A stretch of 64,000 nt of DNA from Microbacterium sp. NIBRBAC000506063 (GCF_017968845.1 NZ_CP072876.1:1240001-1304000); one strand, 5' to 3'; positions 17,670-26,249 are shown, counted from the first letter of the stretch. The notes: generated from the letters alone by a model not told the origin. Numbers and translations are program-made.

Positions 17670-17903
17670 ATGATCCAGGTGAACGTGCACGAGGCGAAGT
17701 CCCAGCTCTCCGCGTTGATCGCGAAAGCCCTCGAGGGTGAGAAGGTCACGATCGCGCGCGCGGGCGTGCCGGTCGTCGACCTCGTCGTGCACGATCGAGT
17801 GGAGGTCGTCTACGGGCTGGGCGCCGAAGAACCGGAGCACGACCCCGACATCTTCGATGGGGTCGACGACGAGATCGCCACGATGTTCTACGGTGCTCGT
17901 TGA
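17670..17903 (+). CDS. Phd/YefM-family antitoxin
   Basis: 77 residues. N-terminal MIQVNVHEAKSQLSALI followed by EGEKVTIARAGVPVVDLV, the typical Phd/YefM DNA-binding fold, then an acidic tail (EEPEHDPDIFDGVDDEIA) that would wrap the toxin. Its TGA shares its last base with the toxin ATG. A leaderless start is likely, with TATCAT 6 nt upstream and a tagcttagctaag palindrome as probable autoregulatory site. Confidence 0.9.
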   Translation: MIQVNVHEAKSQLSALIAKALEGEKVTIARAGVPVVDLVVHDRVEVVYGLGAEEPEHDPDIFDGVDDEIATMFYGAR

Positions 17904-18289
17904 TGCTTCTCGACACGAATGCGCTGCTGTGGGTGTACTACGACAGCGCAAGACTCGGCGCAGACGCGCGCGACCGAATCGCCGGGGCTTCTCACGTCTG
18001 CTTCTCCTCGGTCTCGACGATGGAAATCGTGATCAAGCACACGCTGGGCCGCCTCGACAAGCCCGGTGGTGAGCGGTTCCCCGAGGTCTTTCACCGCTCC
18101 GGGCTGCAGGAGCTGGTATTCACCTCCGCGCATGCCTCGGCCATGGAGCGGTTCCCCGCACTTCACCGTCATGATCCCTTCGACCGGATGCTCGTGGCGC
18201 AGGCCTCTCAGGAACGGTTGCCGTTCCTGACATCGGATGCCACGTTGCTGGCTCTCGGTGAGGAATGGATCCATGACGCGCGGCTCTGA
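17903..18289 (+). CDS. PIN-domain toxin, VapC-like
   Basis: 128 residues. PIN ribonuclease with the acidic residues in place: MLLDTNALLWVYYD (first Asp), VSTMEIVIKHTLG (Glu), HDPFDRMLVAQASQE (Asp) and FLTSDATLLALG (last Asp). A stable toxin cleaving RNA when freed from the adjacent Phd-type antitoxin; the combination of Phd antitoxin with PIN toxin is common in actinobacteria. Confidence 0.9.
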   Translation: MLLDTNALLWVYYDSARLGADARDRIAGASHVCFSSVSTMEIVIKHTLGRLDKPGGERFPEVFHRSGLQELVFTSAHASAMERFPALHRHDPFDRMLVAQASQERLPFLTSDATLLALGEEWIHDARL

Positions 18290-18324
18290 GCATCCCGGTA
18301 GGGTGCAGGGGACGAAGGGTGGCC

Positions 18325-19173
18325 ATGGCATCCGAACAGGCGAAGCATCCGGTGCGCGGCGCGATCGTGCTGATCACGGGCGCTGCCCGCGGCATGGGCG
18401 AGCTCTACGCACGGCGGGCCGTCGCGGGAGGCGCGGCGGCGGTCGCCCTCTGGGACATCGACGCGGATGCCGCGGCGCGCCTGGCGGCGGAGCTGTCCGA
18501 GTCGGGGGTGACGGTGCGTCCGTACGGGGTCGACGTCTCTTCGCTCGCGGCGATCCAGCGCGCGATGAAGAAGGTGCGGCGCGATCTGGGCGCTCCGACA
18601 GTGCTGATCAACAACGCGGGCATCGTGCGCGGGGCACCGTTCTGGGAGCACGACCCGGTCCGCGACATCGAGGGCACCATCGCGGTGAACACGCTCGCGG
18701 CGATGTGGCTCACCCGCGAGGTGCTGCCCGACATGATCGCCGACGATTCCCGGCCGCAGCGCATCCTCAACATCGCCTCGGCGGCGGGCACGCTCGCCAA
18801 TCCGAACATGAGCGTCTACGCCGCCTCGAAGTGGGCGATGATCGGCTGGAGCGAGTCGGTGCGCCTGGAGCTCGAAAGGGTCGGGCATCGGCATATCGCG
18901 GTGACGACCTTCTGTCCGAGCTACATCTCCACCGGCATGTTCGCGGGCGCCCGCGGCCCGCTCCTGACGCCGATCATGACGCCCGAGAAGGCGACGCGCG
19001 CCGCCTGGCGCGGGATGCTGCGCGGCACCCCGATCGTCATGCGGCCGTGGACGGTCAAGCTCGCCGCGGCGCTGCGCGGTGTGCTGCCGACGCGGGCGTG
19101 GGACGCCGTGGCCGGGCGCGTCTTCAAGGTCTACTCCTCGATGGACGAGTTCACGGGGCGCGGCGCGCGCTGA
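18325..19173 (+). CDS. Short-chain dehydrogenase/reductase
   Basis: 282 residues, intact. Rossmann fold with TGAARGMGELYARRA (cofactor loop), WDIDADAAARLAAEL (an Asp after the second strand favours NAD), LINNAGIVRGAPF, the catalytic Ser in NIASAAG and YAASKWAMIGWSESV with Tyr and Lys. A basic C-terminal extension (RPWTVKLAAALRGVLPTRAW) resembles membrane-associated SDRs that act on lipids or sterol-like substrates. ATG 18325 chosen; GTG 18319 is an alternative two codons earlier. Substrate unknown. Confidence 0.85.
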   Translation: MASEQAKHPVRGAIVLITGAARGMGELYARRAVAGGAAAVALWDIDADAAARLAAELSESGVTVRPYGVDVSSLAAIQRAMKKVRRDLGAPTVLINNAGIVRGAPFWEHDPVRDIEGTIAVNTLAAMWLTREVLPDMIADDSRPQRILNIASAAGTLANPNMSVYAASKWAMIGWSESVRLELERVGHRHIAVTTFCPSYISTGMFAGARGPLLTPIMTPEKATRAAWRGMLRGTPIVMRPWTVKLAAALRGVLPTRAWDAVAGRVFKVYSSMDEFTGRGAR

Positions 19174-19189
19174 GGTCGGATGTCGCGGC

Positions 19190-19609
19190 TCACTCCCTCC
19201 ACGGGTCGATGAGCGCGAGTCCGAGCCCTTCGAAGTCGTCGGTGTTGCGGGTCGCGAGGGTCGCATCGTGCACGAGGCAGACCGCCGCGATCTGAGCATC
19301 GGCGACCTCGATCGGGCGGCCGAGGGTGCGACGCAGCTCCAGGATGTGGCCGTAGGCGAGTGCGGCTTCGGTGTCGAAGGGGAGGATGCTGTCCGGGAAA
19401 TCCTCGACCAGCATCAGATCCAAGCCGTCTTGCAGCTGCGCGCGGCGACGTCCGTGCGGGAGTCTGCTGATCCCCTCCGCCAGCTCTGAGACGACCGTTG
19501 CTGTGAGATGGAGCCCCTCTCCGCTGGCGGCCGCCATCCAATCGAGAACGCGACTCTCGGGGCGTGGCCGCTGGGATTCAGAGACGACGTTCGTATCGAG
19601 GACGATCAT
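19190..19609 (-). CDS. PIN-domain toxin, FitB-like
   Basis: 139 residues: MIVLDTNVVSESQRP (first Asp), TVVSELAEGISRLP (Glu), IEVADAQIAAVCLVHDATLA (Asp pair), TRNTDDFEGLGLALIDPW. Order and sequence fit the FitB branch of VapC toxins. Its ATG overlaps the antitoxin stop by the ATGA pattern. Confidence 0.9.
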   Translation of the reverse strand: MIVLDTNVVSESQRPRPESRVLDWMAAASGEGLHLTATVVSELAEGISRLPHGRRRAQLQDGLDLMLVEDFPDSILPFDTEAALAYGHILELRRTLGRPIEVADAQIAAVCLVHDATLATRNTDDFEGLGLALIDPWRE

Positions 19610-19934
19610 GACGCGTCGTCGGATGCCGAGGACGCGCGTGCTGCGGCTTCGCGAACGGCCCGATCATGTTCGACCTCCTCGGGCGACACCGCCCACTTGG
19701 ACTTGCGATCGGGCAGGAGTGCGATCACGTCGTCATCCCAGTACGCCCCCGTCGCCGCGAGCCGCTCCCGCATCCGCCGGTACCAGGCGCCCGGCTCCTC
19801 CTCGGGCTGCTCCTGCACCGCCTCGGTGAGGATGGCCCGGACCTCCGCCTCCATCGAGACCCCTTCTCGGCGGCGCGCACGCGCAGCCGTCGCTTGACGT
19901 CGTCGTCCAGATCGCGAATCGTCAGCGTCGCCAT
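19606..19934 (-). CDS. Ribbon-helix-helix antitoxin, FitA-like, one frame slip
   Basis: About 109 residues. N-terminal RHH: MATLTIRDLDDDVKRRLRVR followed by AAEKGVSMEAEVRAILTEAV once a base missing near 19,863 (aaggggtctcg) is restored. The C-terminal region is longer than usual for FitA (WYRRMRERLAATGAYWDDD, VSPEEVEHDRAVREA) and would occupy the toxin groove. The 290-bp gap upstream of 19,934 holds no clear gene. Confidence 0.8.
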
Positions 19935-20224
19935 GGGATCTCCCTCTCGCGCGGTGAGTGAGTGCGTTGCTGTCAATGCTAGCGACCCCGAAACCATGCC
20001 GCCAGGTTGTGCGTCGGCGTCGGCCCGCAGTGCCGAAAGGGGGTCGATGTGAAGAACCGGCGGATCCGCGCCGATTGTGGAGAGCAGGAGAAGAGCGTGG
20101 TCCGCAACTGCGACGACTGGACCGTCGAAGAGCTGCGCCGCCGGCCGCGGTCGCCCCCTTCTTTCCCTTGACAGCCGCTAGCCTCGGATCGAGGAGATCC
20201 ATGGGTCAGGACAGGAGAACCGAC

Positions 20225-21397
20225 ATGACCGCGTCCTTCGTCTACGACGCCGTGCGCACCCCGTTCGGCCGCGCCGGCGGGGCGCTCGCCGGCATCCGAC
20301 CCGACGATCTCGCCGCCGTCGTGATGAAGGCGGCGATCGAACGGACCGGCCTGGATCCGGTGCGGATCGACGATGTGATCTTCGGCGACGCGAATCAGGC
20401 CGGGGAGGACAACCGCAACGTCGCACGGATGGGCGCCCTCCTGGCGGGGCTGCCGACGACCGTGACCGGCTCGACGGTGAACCGGCTGTGCGCCTCGAGC
20501 GTCGAAGCCGTGATCCAGGGGTCGCGGGCCATCGAGTCCGGCGACGCGGATGTGATTCTCGCCGGCGGTGTGGAGTCGATGAGCCGGGCACCGTTCGTCG
20601 TGGAGAAGTCGGCCAAGCCGTGGCCGGCGACCGGCAACCAGACGATGTGGAACACGTCGATCGGCTGGCGGATGACCAACCCGGCGCTGCCGGCGCAGTG
20701 GACGATCTCCAACGGCCAGTCCGCGGAGTTGATCGCCGGGAGTGGGGCATCACCCGCCGGGCGCAGGACGAGTTCTCGGTGCGCTCGCACCGGCTCGCCG
20801 CCCAGGCGTGGGCCGACGGCGTCTATGACGGTGAGATCGTGCAGGTCGACGGTGCGCCGCTCGCCCGTGACGAGGGCATCCGCGACGACACCACCGTCGA
20901 CGTGCTCGCGGGGCTGCGGGCGCTGTTCGCGCCGGAGGGCAGGGCACCGTCACCGCGGGCAACTCCTCCTCCCTCAACGACGGGGCGTCTGCGGTGCTGC
21001 TGGCCCGCGAGGGCGTCCTCGACGGCGAGCCGCTCGCGCGGATCACCGGGCGCGCCGCCCACGGAGTGGACCCGGAGCAGTTCCCCATCGCTCCGGTCGA
21101 GGCGGCCAACAAGGCGCTCGCGCGGGCGGGCCGCACCTGGGCGGATGTCGACGTCGTCGAGCTGAACGAGGCCTTCGCGTCGCAGTCGCTGGCGTGCCTG
21201 GCCGGCTGGCCCGAACTCGACCCCGACAAGCTCAACATCCACGGCGGCGCGATCGCGATCGGTCACCCGCTGGGCGCGTCCGGCGGACGCATCATCGGCC
21301 ATGCCGCGCACGAGCTGGCCCGCCGCGGCGGGGCGTCGCGGTCGCGGCGATCTGCATCGGCGTCGGCCAGGGGCTCGCGGTGGTGCTCGAGCGGTGA
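20225..21397 (+). CDS. Thiolase (acetyl-CoA acyltransferase), three frame slips
   Basis: About 391 residues. Catalyses CoA-dependent thiolysis or condensation in beta-oxidation or aromatic degradation. Active-site Cys in [12 protein letters not shown] (near residue 90), then [40 protein letters not shown], the catalytic His in [17 protein letters not shown] and the second Cys in [16 protein letters not shown] 20225 follows AGGAGAACCGAC; an in-frame ATG at 20201 is possible. Slips near 20,735, 20,943 and 21,330. The sequence is closest in style to PcaF/3-oxoadipyl-CoA thiolases, but no pathway genes adjoin it. Confidence 0.87.
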   Translation: MTASFVYDAVRTPFGRAGGALAGIRPDDLAAVVMKAAIERTGLDPVRIDDVIFGDANQAGEDNRNVARMGALLAGLPTTVTGSTVNRLCASSVEAVIQGSRAIESGDADVILAGGVESMSRAPFVVEKSAKPWPATGNQTMWNTSIGWRMTNPALPAQWTISNGQSAELIAGSGASPAGRRTSSRCARTGSPPRRGPTASMTVRSCRSTVRRSPVTRASATTPPSTCSRGCGRCSRRRAGHRHRGQLLLPQRRGVCGAAGPRGRPRRRAARADHRARRPRSGPGAVPHRSGRGGQQGARAGGPHLGGCRRRRAERGLRVAVAGVPGRLARTRPRQAQHPRRRDRDRSPAGRVRRTHHRPCRARAGPPRRGVAVAAICIGVGQGLAVVLER

Positions 21398-21413
21398 CGC
21401 GCGTGGGCCGGCG

Positions 21414-22027
21414 TCAGAGCAGCAGCTGACTGAGCAGCAGATACGCCCCGATCGCGACGAGCGCCGTGCCGGAGACGCGGCTGACGATGCGGGCGGCCGC
21501 GGCCGTGACGACAAGACCAGCTGTGAGCCGGCGCCGACGGCGAAGTAGACGAGCGCGCAATTGGCCAGGTGCAGCATCCCGAGCGCGAGGATCTGCGCCG
21601 GCAGCGGCCAGGCGCCGGCGGGATCGGTGAACTGCGGCAGCACGGCCAGGAACAGCAGCAGCACTTTCGGGTTCAGCCCGCTCACGCCGAAGCCCTTCGC
21701 CCACCAGCGCCAGCGCGAGAGGGCGGGTGCGGCATCCGACGCGAGAGCAACGGCGGTCGGATGCCGCAGCATCCCCACCCCGACCCACACCACGTAGACG
21801 GCGCCGCCGATGGTGAGCACCGTGAGCGCGCCCGGGATGCTCAGGGCGAGCGCGCCGACGCCCGCGGCCACGACGAGGGCGGCGAGGAGATGGCCGCGAG
21901 CAGGCCCAGGAGGGCCGGCAGCGCGCGCCGCTGGGGCCGGCGCTGATCGCGTAGGCCCAGTCGGGACCGGGCGTGACGATGAACAGTGCGGAGACGCCCA
22001 GAACGCGGTGAGGGTGGCGAGCGTCAT
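21414..22027 (-). CDS. LysE/RhtB-family exporter, several frame slips
   Basis: About 205 residues with six hydrophobic segments. Family signature [20 protein letters not shown] near the N-terminus, [20 protein letters not shown], then [20 protein letters not shown] and the final [23 protein letters not shown] 22027 has AGGAGAATCGG upstream. Slips near 22,005, 21,940, 21,890 and 21,510. Divergent from an Lrp-family gene with a shared palindromic operator, so amino-acid export under Lrp control is likely. Confidence 0.83.
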
Positions 22028-22104
22028 CCGATTCTCCTGTCGTGTGGGGATGACAGAAGAGTAGAAAAGTCTGCGGAGAAGTCGCTTGCAAGTCTGCAGG
22101 GCTG

Positions 22105-22134
22105 ATGGCCAATCGGTGGAAGAATATTGGCCAT
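22105..22134. promoter_or_regulatory. Lrp-type operator overlapping the lrp start codon
   Basis: A perfect 9-bp inverted repeat, ATGGCCAAT (22105-22113) and ATTGGCCAT (22126-22134), separated by 12 bp. The right arm covers the first bases of the lrp ATG, which suggests autorepression plus control of the divergent lysE gene. Confidence 0.7.
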
Positions 22135-22585
22135 GGACGCGACTGATCGAAAGATTCTTGCGGAGCTTCAGCAGGACGGGCGCCTGACCCTCACGGAACT
22201 GGCCGATCGGGTGCAGCTGACCCTCTCGCCGGCGCATCGGCGACTGCGGGATCTCGAGCAGCGCGGCGTCATCAGCGGCTACCGGGCGATGGTCGAGCCG
22301 GAGGCGGTCGGGCTCGGGTTCCAGGCGCTCGTGTTCGTGACGATGCGCGAGGCGACGCAGGCCGCGATCTCGGCGTTCGAGGCGGCGGTCGAACCTCTCG
22401 AGCACATCGTCGATGCGCAGCGCCTCTTCGGCGAGCCCGACTATCTGCTGCGGGTCGTCGCGCGCGATCTCCCCCACTTCCAGCAGCTCTACGACGAGGA
22501 GCTCAGCGCTCTCCCCGGCGTCCAGCGCGTGGCGACGACCCTCGTGATGCGCAAGGTCGTCGACGGGCGGGCGCTGCCGGTGTGA
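22133..22585 (+). CDS. Lrp/AsnC-family regulator
   Basis: 150 residues, intact. Winged helix MDATDRKILAELQQDGRLTL with LTELADRVQLTLSPAHRRLR, then the RAM ligand-binding domain (GLGFQALVFVTMRE, LFGEPDYLLRVVARDL, VMRKVVDG). It senses a small molecule, usually an amino acid, as a dimer or octamer, and here should control the divergent LysE exporter. TTG 22127 in the same frame is an alternative start. Confidence 0.92.
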   Translation: MDATDRKILAELQQDGRLTLTELADRVQLTLSPAHRRLRDLEQRGVISGYRAMVEPEAVGLGFQALVFVTMREATQAAISAFEAAVEPLEHIVDAQRLFGEPDYLLRVVARDLPHFQQLYDEELSALPGVQRVATTLVMRKVVDGRALPV

Positions 22586-22605
22586 GGGTGGCACGCTGCC
22601 GTGAC

Positions 22606-22645
22606 CGCCGGTCGGTCCGAGGGGAGGGGAGCGGACCGACCGGCG
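22606..22645 (+). terminator. Intrinsic terminator after lrp
   Basis: CGCCGGTCGGTCCG and CGGACCGACCGGCG form a perfect 14-bp stem with a 12-nt loop, 20 bp after the stop. A second smaller hairpin (GCGTGCGGA/TCCGCACGC, 22644-22667) follows. Confidence 0.85.
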
Positions 22646-22800
22646 TGCGGAGAGCCGTCCGCACGCGGACATGCGGGGAGCCGAGAGAGCGCCCCGATGC
22701 TCTCCGTGTGACGACCTTAGCCACGGGATCGGTGCGCACGCAGGGGTTGAACCCGCGCGTGCAGTGAGGTACAAGCCGAGCATACGAGGAACAGCTGTCT

Positions 22801-22874
22801 TGGAGGGGCTGACGGGAATCGAACCCGCGCTGTCTGCTTGGGAAGCAGAAGTTCTACCATTGAACTACAGCCCC
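22801..22874 (-). tRNA. tRNA-Gly(CCC)
   Basis: Minus-strand cloverleaf with acceptor GGGGCTG/CAGCCCC, D-arm TTCAATGGTAGAA, anticodon loop TTCCCAA in stem TCTGC/GCAGA, T-arm CGGGTTCGATTCCCG, discriminator T and an encoded CCA (complement of 22801-22803). Anticodon CCC reads GGG. U73 is normal for bacterial tRNA-Gly. Confidence 0.97.
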
Positions 22875-22969
22875 GGAAGTCTCCAGCGTACCAGCCGCTC
22901 AGAGCATGCATGGATCTCCCAGTGAAGCGGCGTAACGTCGCCGGTCCATCAACGGAAGGGAGCCCATCC

Positions 22970-23164
22970 ATGGGTATCTTCGAGGACGCGAAGGAAACGA
23001 TCGGCGAAGCCGCCAAGCAGGCGGGCCGCGCCGTGGAGGACACCGTCGACAAGGTGAAGGACAAGGCCGACGAGCTCAAGGCCGAGGCCGACGTGAAGAA
23101 GGCCGAGGCCGAGCGCGACGCGGTGAAGGCGCGCAACGAGGCCAAGGAGAATCTGCGGGACTGA
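22970..23164 (+). CDS. Small charged coiled-coil protein
   Basis: 64 residues, MGIFEDAKETIGEAAKQAGR onward, with about 45% Lys/Glu/Asp in a heptad-like pattern and no hydrophobic segment. Resembles CsbD/LEA-like stress proteins and small actinobacterial antitoxin-like helical proteins, but I cannot assign a family. GGAAGGGAG precedes the ATG and a strong terminator follows, so it is a monocistronic, probably well expressed gene. Confidence 0.75.
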   Translation: MGIFEDAKETIGEAAKQAGRAVEDTVDKVKDKADELKAEADVKKAEAERDAVKARNEAKENLRD

Positions 23165-23172
23165 GTTCCCGG

Positions 23173-23202
23173 GAAGGCCCCGCCGCATGCGGCGGGGCCT
23201 TC
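23173..23202 (+). terminator. Perfectly palindromic terminator
   Basis: GAAGGCCCCGCCGC and its exact complement GCGGCGGGGCCTTC flank the 2-nt centre; bidirectional by symmetry. 8 bp after the stop of the small coiled-coil gene. Confidence 0.85.
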
Positions 23203-23239
23203 CTCATGCCCGCTCGTTTCGCCCGAACCGCGCGCCCGT

Positions 23240-23245
23240 TAGGCT
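23240..23245 (+). promoter_or_regulatory. -10 box of a leaderless promoter for dcd
   Basis: TAGGCT, 6 nt before GTG 23252. Confidence 0.6.
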
Positions 23246-23251
23246 GGTGCC

Positions 23252-23856
23252 GTGCTTCTCAGCGATCGCGATATCAGGGCCGAACTCGCCGCCGGACGCA
23301 TCGGCTTGGACCCGCTCGACCCGGCGATGATCCAGCCGTCGAGCATCGATGTCCGCCTGGACCGCTACTTCCGGCTGTTCGACAACCACAAGTACCCCTT
23401 CATCGACCCGGCCGAGGATCAGCCCGAGCTCACGCGCCTCATCGAGGTCGACCCGGACGAGCCGTTCATCCTGCATCCGGGCGAGTTCGCCCTCGGCGCC
23501 ACCTTCGAGCAGGTCTCGCTCGCAGACGACGTCGCCGCCCGGCTCGAGGGCAAGTCCTCGCTCGGGCGCCTCGGCCTCATCACCCACTCCACGGCTGGCT
23601 TCATCGACCCGGGCTTCACCGGTCATGTGACCCTGGAGCTCGCGAACGTCGCGACCCTCCCGATCAAGCTGTGGCCGGGGATGAAGATCGGGCAGCTGTG
23701 CTTCTTCCGCCTCACCTCGCCCGCCGAGAACCCCTACGGCTCCGGGCCCTACGGCAATCGCTATCAGGGCAGCGCGGCCCGACGGCCTCGCGCTCCTTCC
23801 AGAACTTCCACCGATCGGATGTCGGCGTGACCGACATCGGGTCCACCGGCGGCTGA
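23252..23856 (+). CDS. dcd: dCTP deaminase, one frame slip
   Basis: Deaminates dCTP toward dUTP or dUMP for thymidylate synthesis. About 201 residues. [20 protein letters not shown] (GTG start), [37 protein letters not shown] with the catalytic Glu and nucleotide-binding loop, [32 protein letters not shown] and [19 protein letters not shown]. The last motif appears only after adding a C near 23,775 (cagggcagcgc); without it the protein gets a wrong tail. Relatives in actinobacteria are bifunctional deaminase-dUTPases forming dUMP. Confidence 0.93.
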
Positions 23857-23880
23857 GCGCTCGCATGAAGGGATCGTCGG

Positions 23881-24755
23881 ATGCCGGTTGAGCTGACGTC
23901 TCCGGATGCCGGTGAGCTGCCCGCCGTCATCGACGCCCTGCGCGGATGGCAGGAAGACGGTGCGCCGGTGCCGCTGCATCCTGGGGATCTGGGCTGGCAC
24001 TGGCGGTTCGGCGCGGAGGCGACGGCGCGGGCGACCCGCTTCTGGAGCCGTGACGGTGAGATCCTCGCGGTCGGCCTGCGCGACGGGGAGGCGTTGCTGC
24101 GCGTCGCGATCGCCCCGGCCGCGCGTGACGACCAGGAGCTCGCGGCGCACATGGCCGACGATCTCGCCGACGCCGGACGCGGGGTGCTGCCGGCCGGGGC
24201 GGCGGCCGTCGAGGCGCGCGGCGAGGGTGCCCTGCGCGAGGTGCTGCTCGCGCGCGGCTGGGAGCTCGACGAGCTGTGGACGCCGCTCGTGCGCGATCTG
24301 AGCGAGCCGGTGCCCGACAGCGGAGTGCGCATCGAGGTCGTGACCGCGGAGAATGCGGAGCAGGTCGCGCAGCGCGCGGCCGTGCAGCGAGCCTCGTTCA
24401 CGGGGTCGACGTTCTCGGTCGAGCGGTGGCGGGCGATGGCGGAGGGCCCGAGTACGCGCACGCCCGCTGCCTGCTGGCGTACGACGCGCAGGGCGTGCCG
24501 GTCGCGACGGCGACGGTCTGGTCGGCCGGCGCGGGGCGCCCTGGCCTCTTGGAGCCCGTCGGCGCGCACCGCGATCACCGGGGCCACGGCCACGGTCGCG
24601 CGATCGTCGTCGCGGCGCAGGCGGCGTTGCGCGAGATGGGTGCTTCATCGGCGACGGTCTGCACGAGCTCCGCGAACACGGTGGGCGTCGCCGCGTACCG
24701 GTCGGCGGGTTTCACCGCTCTGCCTGAGGTCGCCGACCTGCGCCGCAGCGCCTGA
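23881..24755 (+). CDS. GNAT-family N-acetyltransferase, one frame slip
   Basis: About 291 residues. An N-terminal GNAT-like half without a clear acetyl-CoA loop (LGWHWRFGAEATARATRFWS) is followed by a complete GNAT domain: RASFTGSTFSVERWRAMAEG, CLLAYDAQGVPVATATVWSA, EPVGAHRDHRGHGHGRAIVV (acetyl-CoA pyrophosphate loop) and TSSANTVGVAAYRSAGF. Tandem-GNAT proteins often acetylate aminoglycosides, peptides or small metabolites; no substrate is readable. The slip near 24,447 lies in a G run. ATG 23881 has GAAGGGA upstream. Confidence 0.8.
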
Positions 24756-24765
24756 GACCGGGAAC

Positions 24766-24843
24766 GCGCGGCAACAGGCAAGAGCGCGAGAACAGGCAGA
24801 TATCCGCAGGATCGCCTGCTGTCGCGTCTTTGCCTGTCGCGGC
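24766..24843. repeat. Intergenic palindromic element with repeated acaggca words
   Basis: gcggcaacaggcaaga near 24,768 is complementary to tctttgcctgtcgc near 24,828, and an inner pair gaacaggc/gcctgctgtc continues the stem imperfectly. It lies between convergent GNAT and MarR genes. Confidence 0.5.
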
Positions 24844-24902
24844 GCGAAGCGCGCGGGGGAACCTGTGCGTGGTCTCCTTGCAGGCGAGCCCGGATACGAA
24901 AA

Positions 24903-24935
24903 GCGGGACGACGGGGTGAGTCCCCGTCGTCCCGC
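24903..24935. terminator. Bidirectional terminator between GNAT and MarR genes
   Basis: A perfect 14-bp stem GCGGGACGACGGGG/CCCCGTCGTCCCGC with loop TGAGT, 12 bp from the end of the minus-strand MarR gene. Confidence 0.85.
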
Positions 24936-24947
24936 GTGCGGCGTGCG

Positions 24948-25619
24948 TCAGGCGTCGCGCCCGCGGCTGAAGCCGGCATCGAAGCCGCGCTCGTAGGAGC
25001 GCTGCCCGAAGCGGGCCATCTTCAGAAAGCGGTCGCCGCGCCCGTGGTCGTGGCCGTGCATGCCGTGGCGGTCGTGCCCGGGTGCCCGCGGTGAGCGCAC
25101 TGCTCGCCGCGCTCGTGGCGCCCGCGGCCGTGCCCGAAGCCGGGACCCTCGCCGAAGCCGTGCTCGCCGTGCGGGTGTCGGCGGCCGCGCCCGAAGCGGT
25201 GGCCTTTCCGGCCGCGCGGAAGCGGCATGTCTTCGCTCCAGTCGAAGGCGCGGGCGATCTGCTCGAGCGAGGCGAGCGTGACCTCGAGGTCTTCGGCGGG
25301 ACGGCGTCGGTGACGCGGGACCGGATGCCGGCGACGAGCTCGCCCAGGCGCTCCTTGGCGGCGCGGCCCTCGTCGGTGAGGACGAAGCCGGTGTCGGCGG
25401 CGGTGACCCAGCCGCGCTCGATGAGGCGGCCGAGCTTGTGCGCGTGGAGGGGCGTCGCGGGGCGACGGTGCCGTCCACGGCGTTCAGGAGCCGCCAGTCG
25501 CGGCGGCCGACGCCCTCGCTCTCGAAGGCGCGGGCGAACTCGGCGGCCAGGAGGCGGTCGACGGCCTTGAGCCAGTAGCCGAGCGGGCGGGTGGTGTTCT
25601 GTGTGTCATCGGTGTTCAT
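24948..25619 (-). CDS. MarR-like regulator with a His/Gly/Arg-rich C-terminal tail, frame slips
   Basis: About 224 residues. N-terminal winged-helix region: RPLGYWLKAVDRLLAAEFAR, ESEGVGRRDWRLLNAVDGTV, LIERGWVTAADTGFVLTDEG and EDLEVTLASLEQIARAFDW, as in MarR proteins with a single bound DNA half-site. After residue about 145 comes a tail dominated by His, Gly and Arg (GRGRRHPHGEHGFGEGPGF, GHDRHGMHGHDHGRGD) that looks metal-binding. It ends with a short conserved block SYERGFDAGFSRGRDA. ATG 25619 follows AAAGGACTTCCG. Slips near 25,460 and 25,090. Divergent from a second MarR gene; both probably share the operators between them. Confidence 0.7.
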   Translation of the reverse strand: MNTDDTQNTTRPLGYWLKAVDRLLAAEFARAFESEGVGRRDWRLLNAVDGTVAPRRPSTRTSSAASSSAAGSPPPTPASSSPTRAAPPRSAWASSSPASGPASPTPSRRRPRGHARLARADRPRLRLERRHAASARPERPPLRARPPTPARRARLRRGSRLRARPRAPRARRAVRSPRAPGHDRHGMHGHDHGRGDRFLKMARFGQRSYERGFDAGFSRGRDA

Positions 25620-25641
25620 CGGAAGTCCTTTGCTTGTCATA

Positions 25642-25696
25642 TTGCATGTACATGTAGTGTGACATAGGTATCCACTGCATGTCAAGTTGCATGTAA
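25642..25696. promoter_or_regulatory. Three TGCATGT operators between the divergent MarR genes
   Basis: TGCATGT occurs at 25643, 25676 and 25688, the first embedded in ttgcatgtacatgta, which contains the palindrome TACATGTA. The last copy overlaps the -10 (TAAAGT, 25694-25699) of the plus-strand gene. This AT-rich stretch stands out from its surroundings. Confidence 0.7.
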
Positions 25697-25699
25697 AGT
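25694..25699 (+). promoter_or_regulatory. -10 box of a leaderless promoter for the plus-strand MarR gene
   Basis: TAAAGT lies 7 nt before GTG 25707 and overlaps a TGCATGT operator. Confidence 0.5.
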
Positions 25700-25706
25700 C
25701 GGATGC

Positions 25707-26207
25707 GTGAGCACACCTGCATCCGACCCCGCCGACGCCATCGCGCACGCCCTCGCCCGCCTCCGCCCGCGCGGGCGCGGCCCTCACGGCGGCCCGCACG
25801 GCCACCATCGGCACGGCGGACCGCACGAGCACCACCACGGTCCGCACGGCGGCGGCCCGGCGCTCCTGCGCGGAGGCCCGGCACGGTTGCGGATGCTGGA
25901 AGCGCTCGCCGCGGCATCCGATCCGCTTTCGGTCTCGGAGATCGGCGACGCAATCGGCGTCGACCAGCCCCGCGCCTCACGGCTCGTTCAGCAGGGCGTC
26001 GCGCTCGGGCTCCTCGTCCGCGAGGCCGACCCCGAAGACGCCCGCCGCACGCGCATCGCGCTGACGGAGGAGGGTCGCCGCGTCGCGCAGGGCATGCGCG
26101 GGCAGCGCCGCAAGACGATCGGTCGAGCGCTGGAGACCTTCACCGATGCCGAGCGCGCCGAGCTCGCGCGCCTGCTGACGAAGCTCGCCGACAACTGGGA
26201 GTCGTAG
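25707..26207 (+). CDS. MarR-family regulator with a His-rich N-terminal segment
   Basis: 166 residues, intact. Residues about 23-50 are almost only His, Gly and Pro (GPHGGPHGHHRHGG, HEHHHGPHGGG). A normal MarR winged helix follows (RLRMLEALAAASDPLSVSEI, GDAIGVDQPRASRLVQQGVA, LLVREADPEDARRTRIALTE) and a dimerisation helix (ETFTDAERAELARLLTKL). The His tract is a probable metal-sensing or protein-interaction arm. GTG 25707 has TAAAGT 7 nt upstream. Divergently paired with the other His-tailed MarR gene. Confidence 0.88.
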   Translation: MSTPASDPADAIAHALARLRPRGRGPHGGPHGHHRHGGPHEHHHGPHGGGPALLRGGPARLRMLEALAAASDPLSVSEIGDAIGVDQPRASRLVQQGVALGLLVREADPEDARRTRIALTEEGRRVAQGMRGQRRKTIGRALETFTDAERAELARLLTKLADNWES

Positions 26208-26249
26208 AGCTGCGGAGCGTCGGAAGCGCCCCTGCCGGAGAGCTTGCTG

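Noticed and set aside
20049..20171. A 40-codon plus-strand frame (VKNRRIRADCGEQEK start) ahead of the thiolase gene
   Set aside because: GTG start with a poor ribosome site, no recognisable domain, and Pro/Arg-rich end; could be chance in GC-rich DNA.
20168..20190. TTGACA plus TAGCCT as a thiolase promoter
   Set aside because: The -35 is perfect but the spacing to TAGCCT is only 5 nt, and no -10 lies at 17 nt; not a convincing pair.
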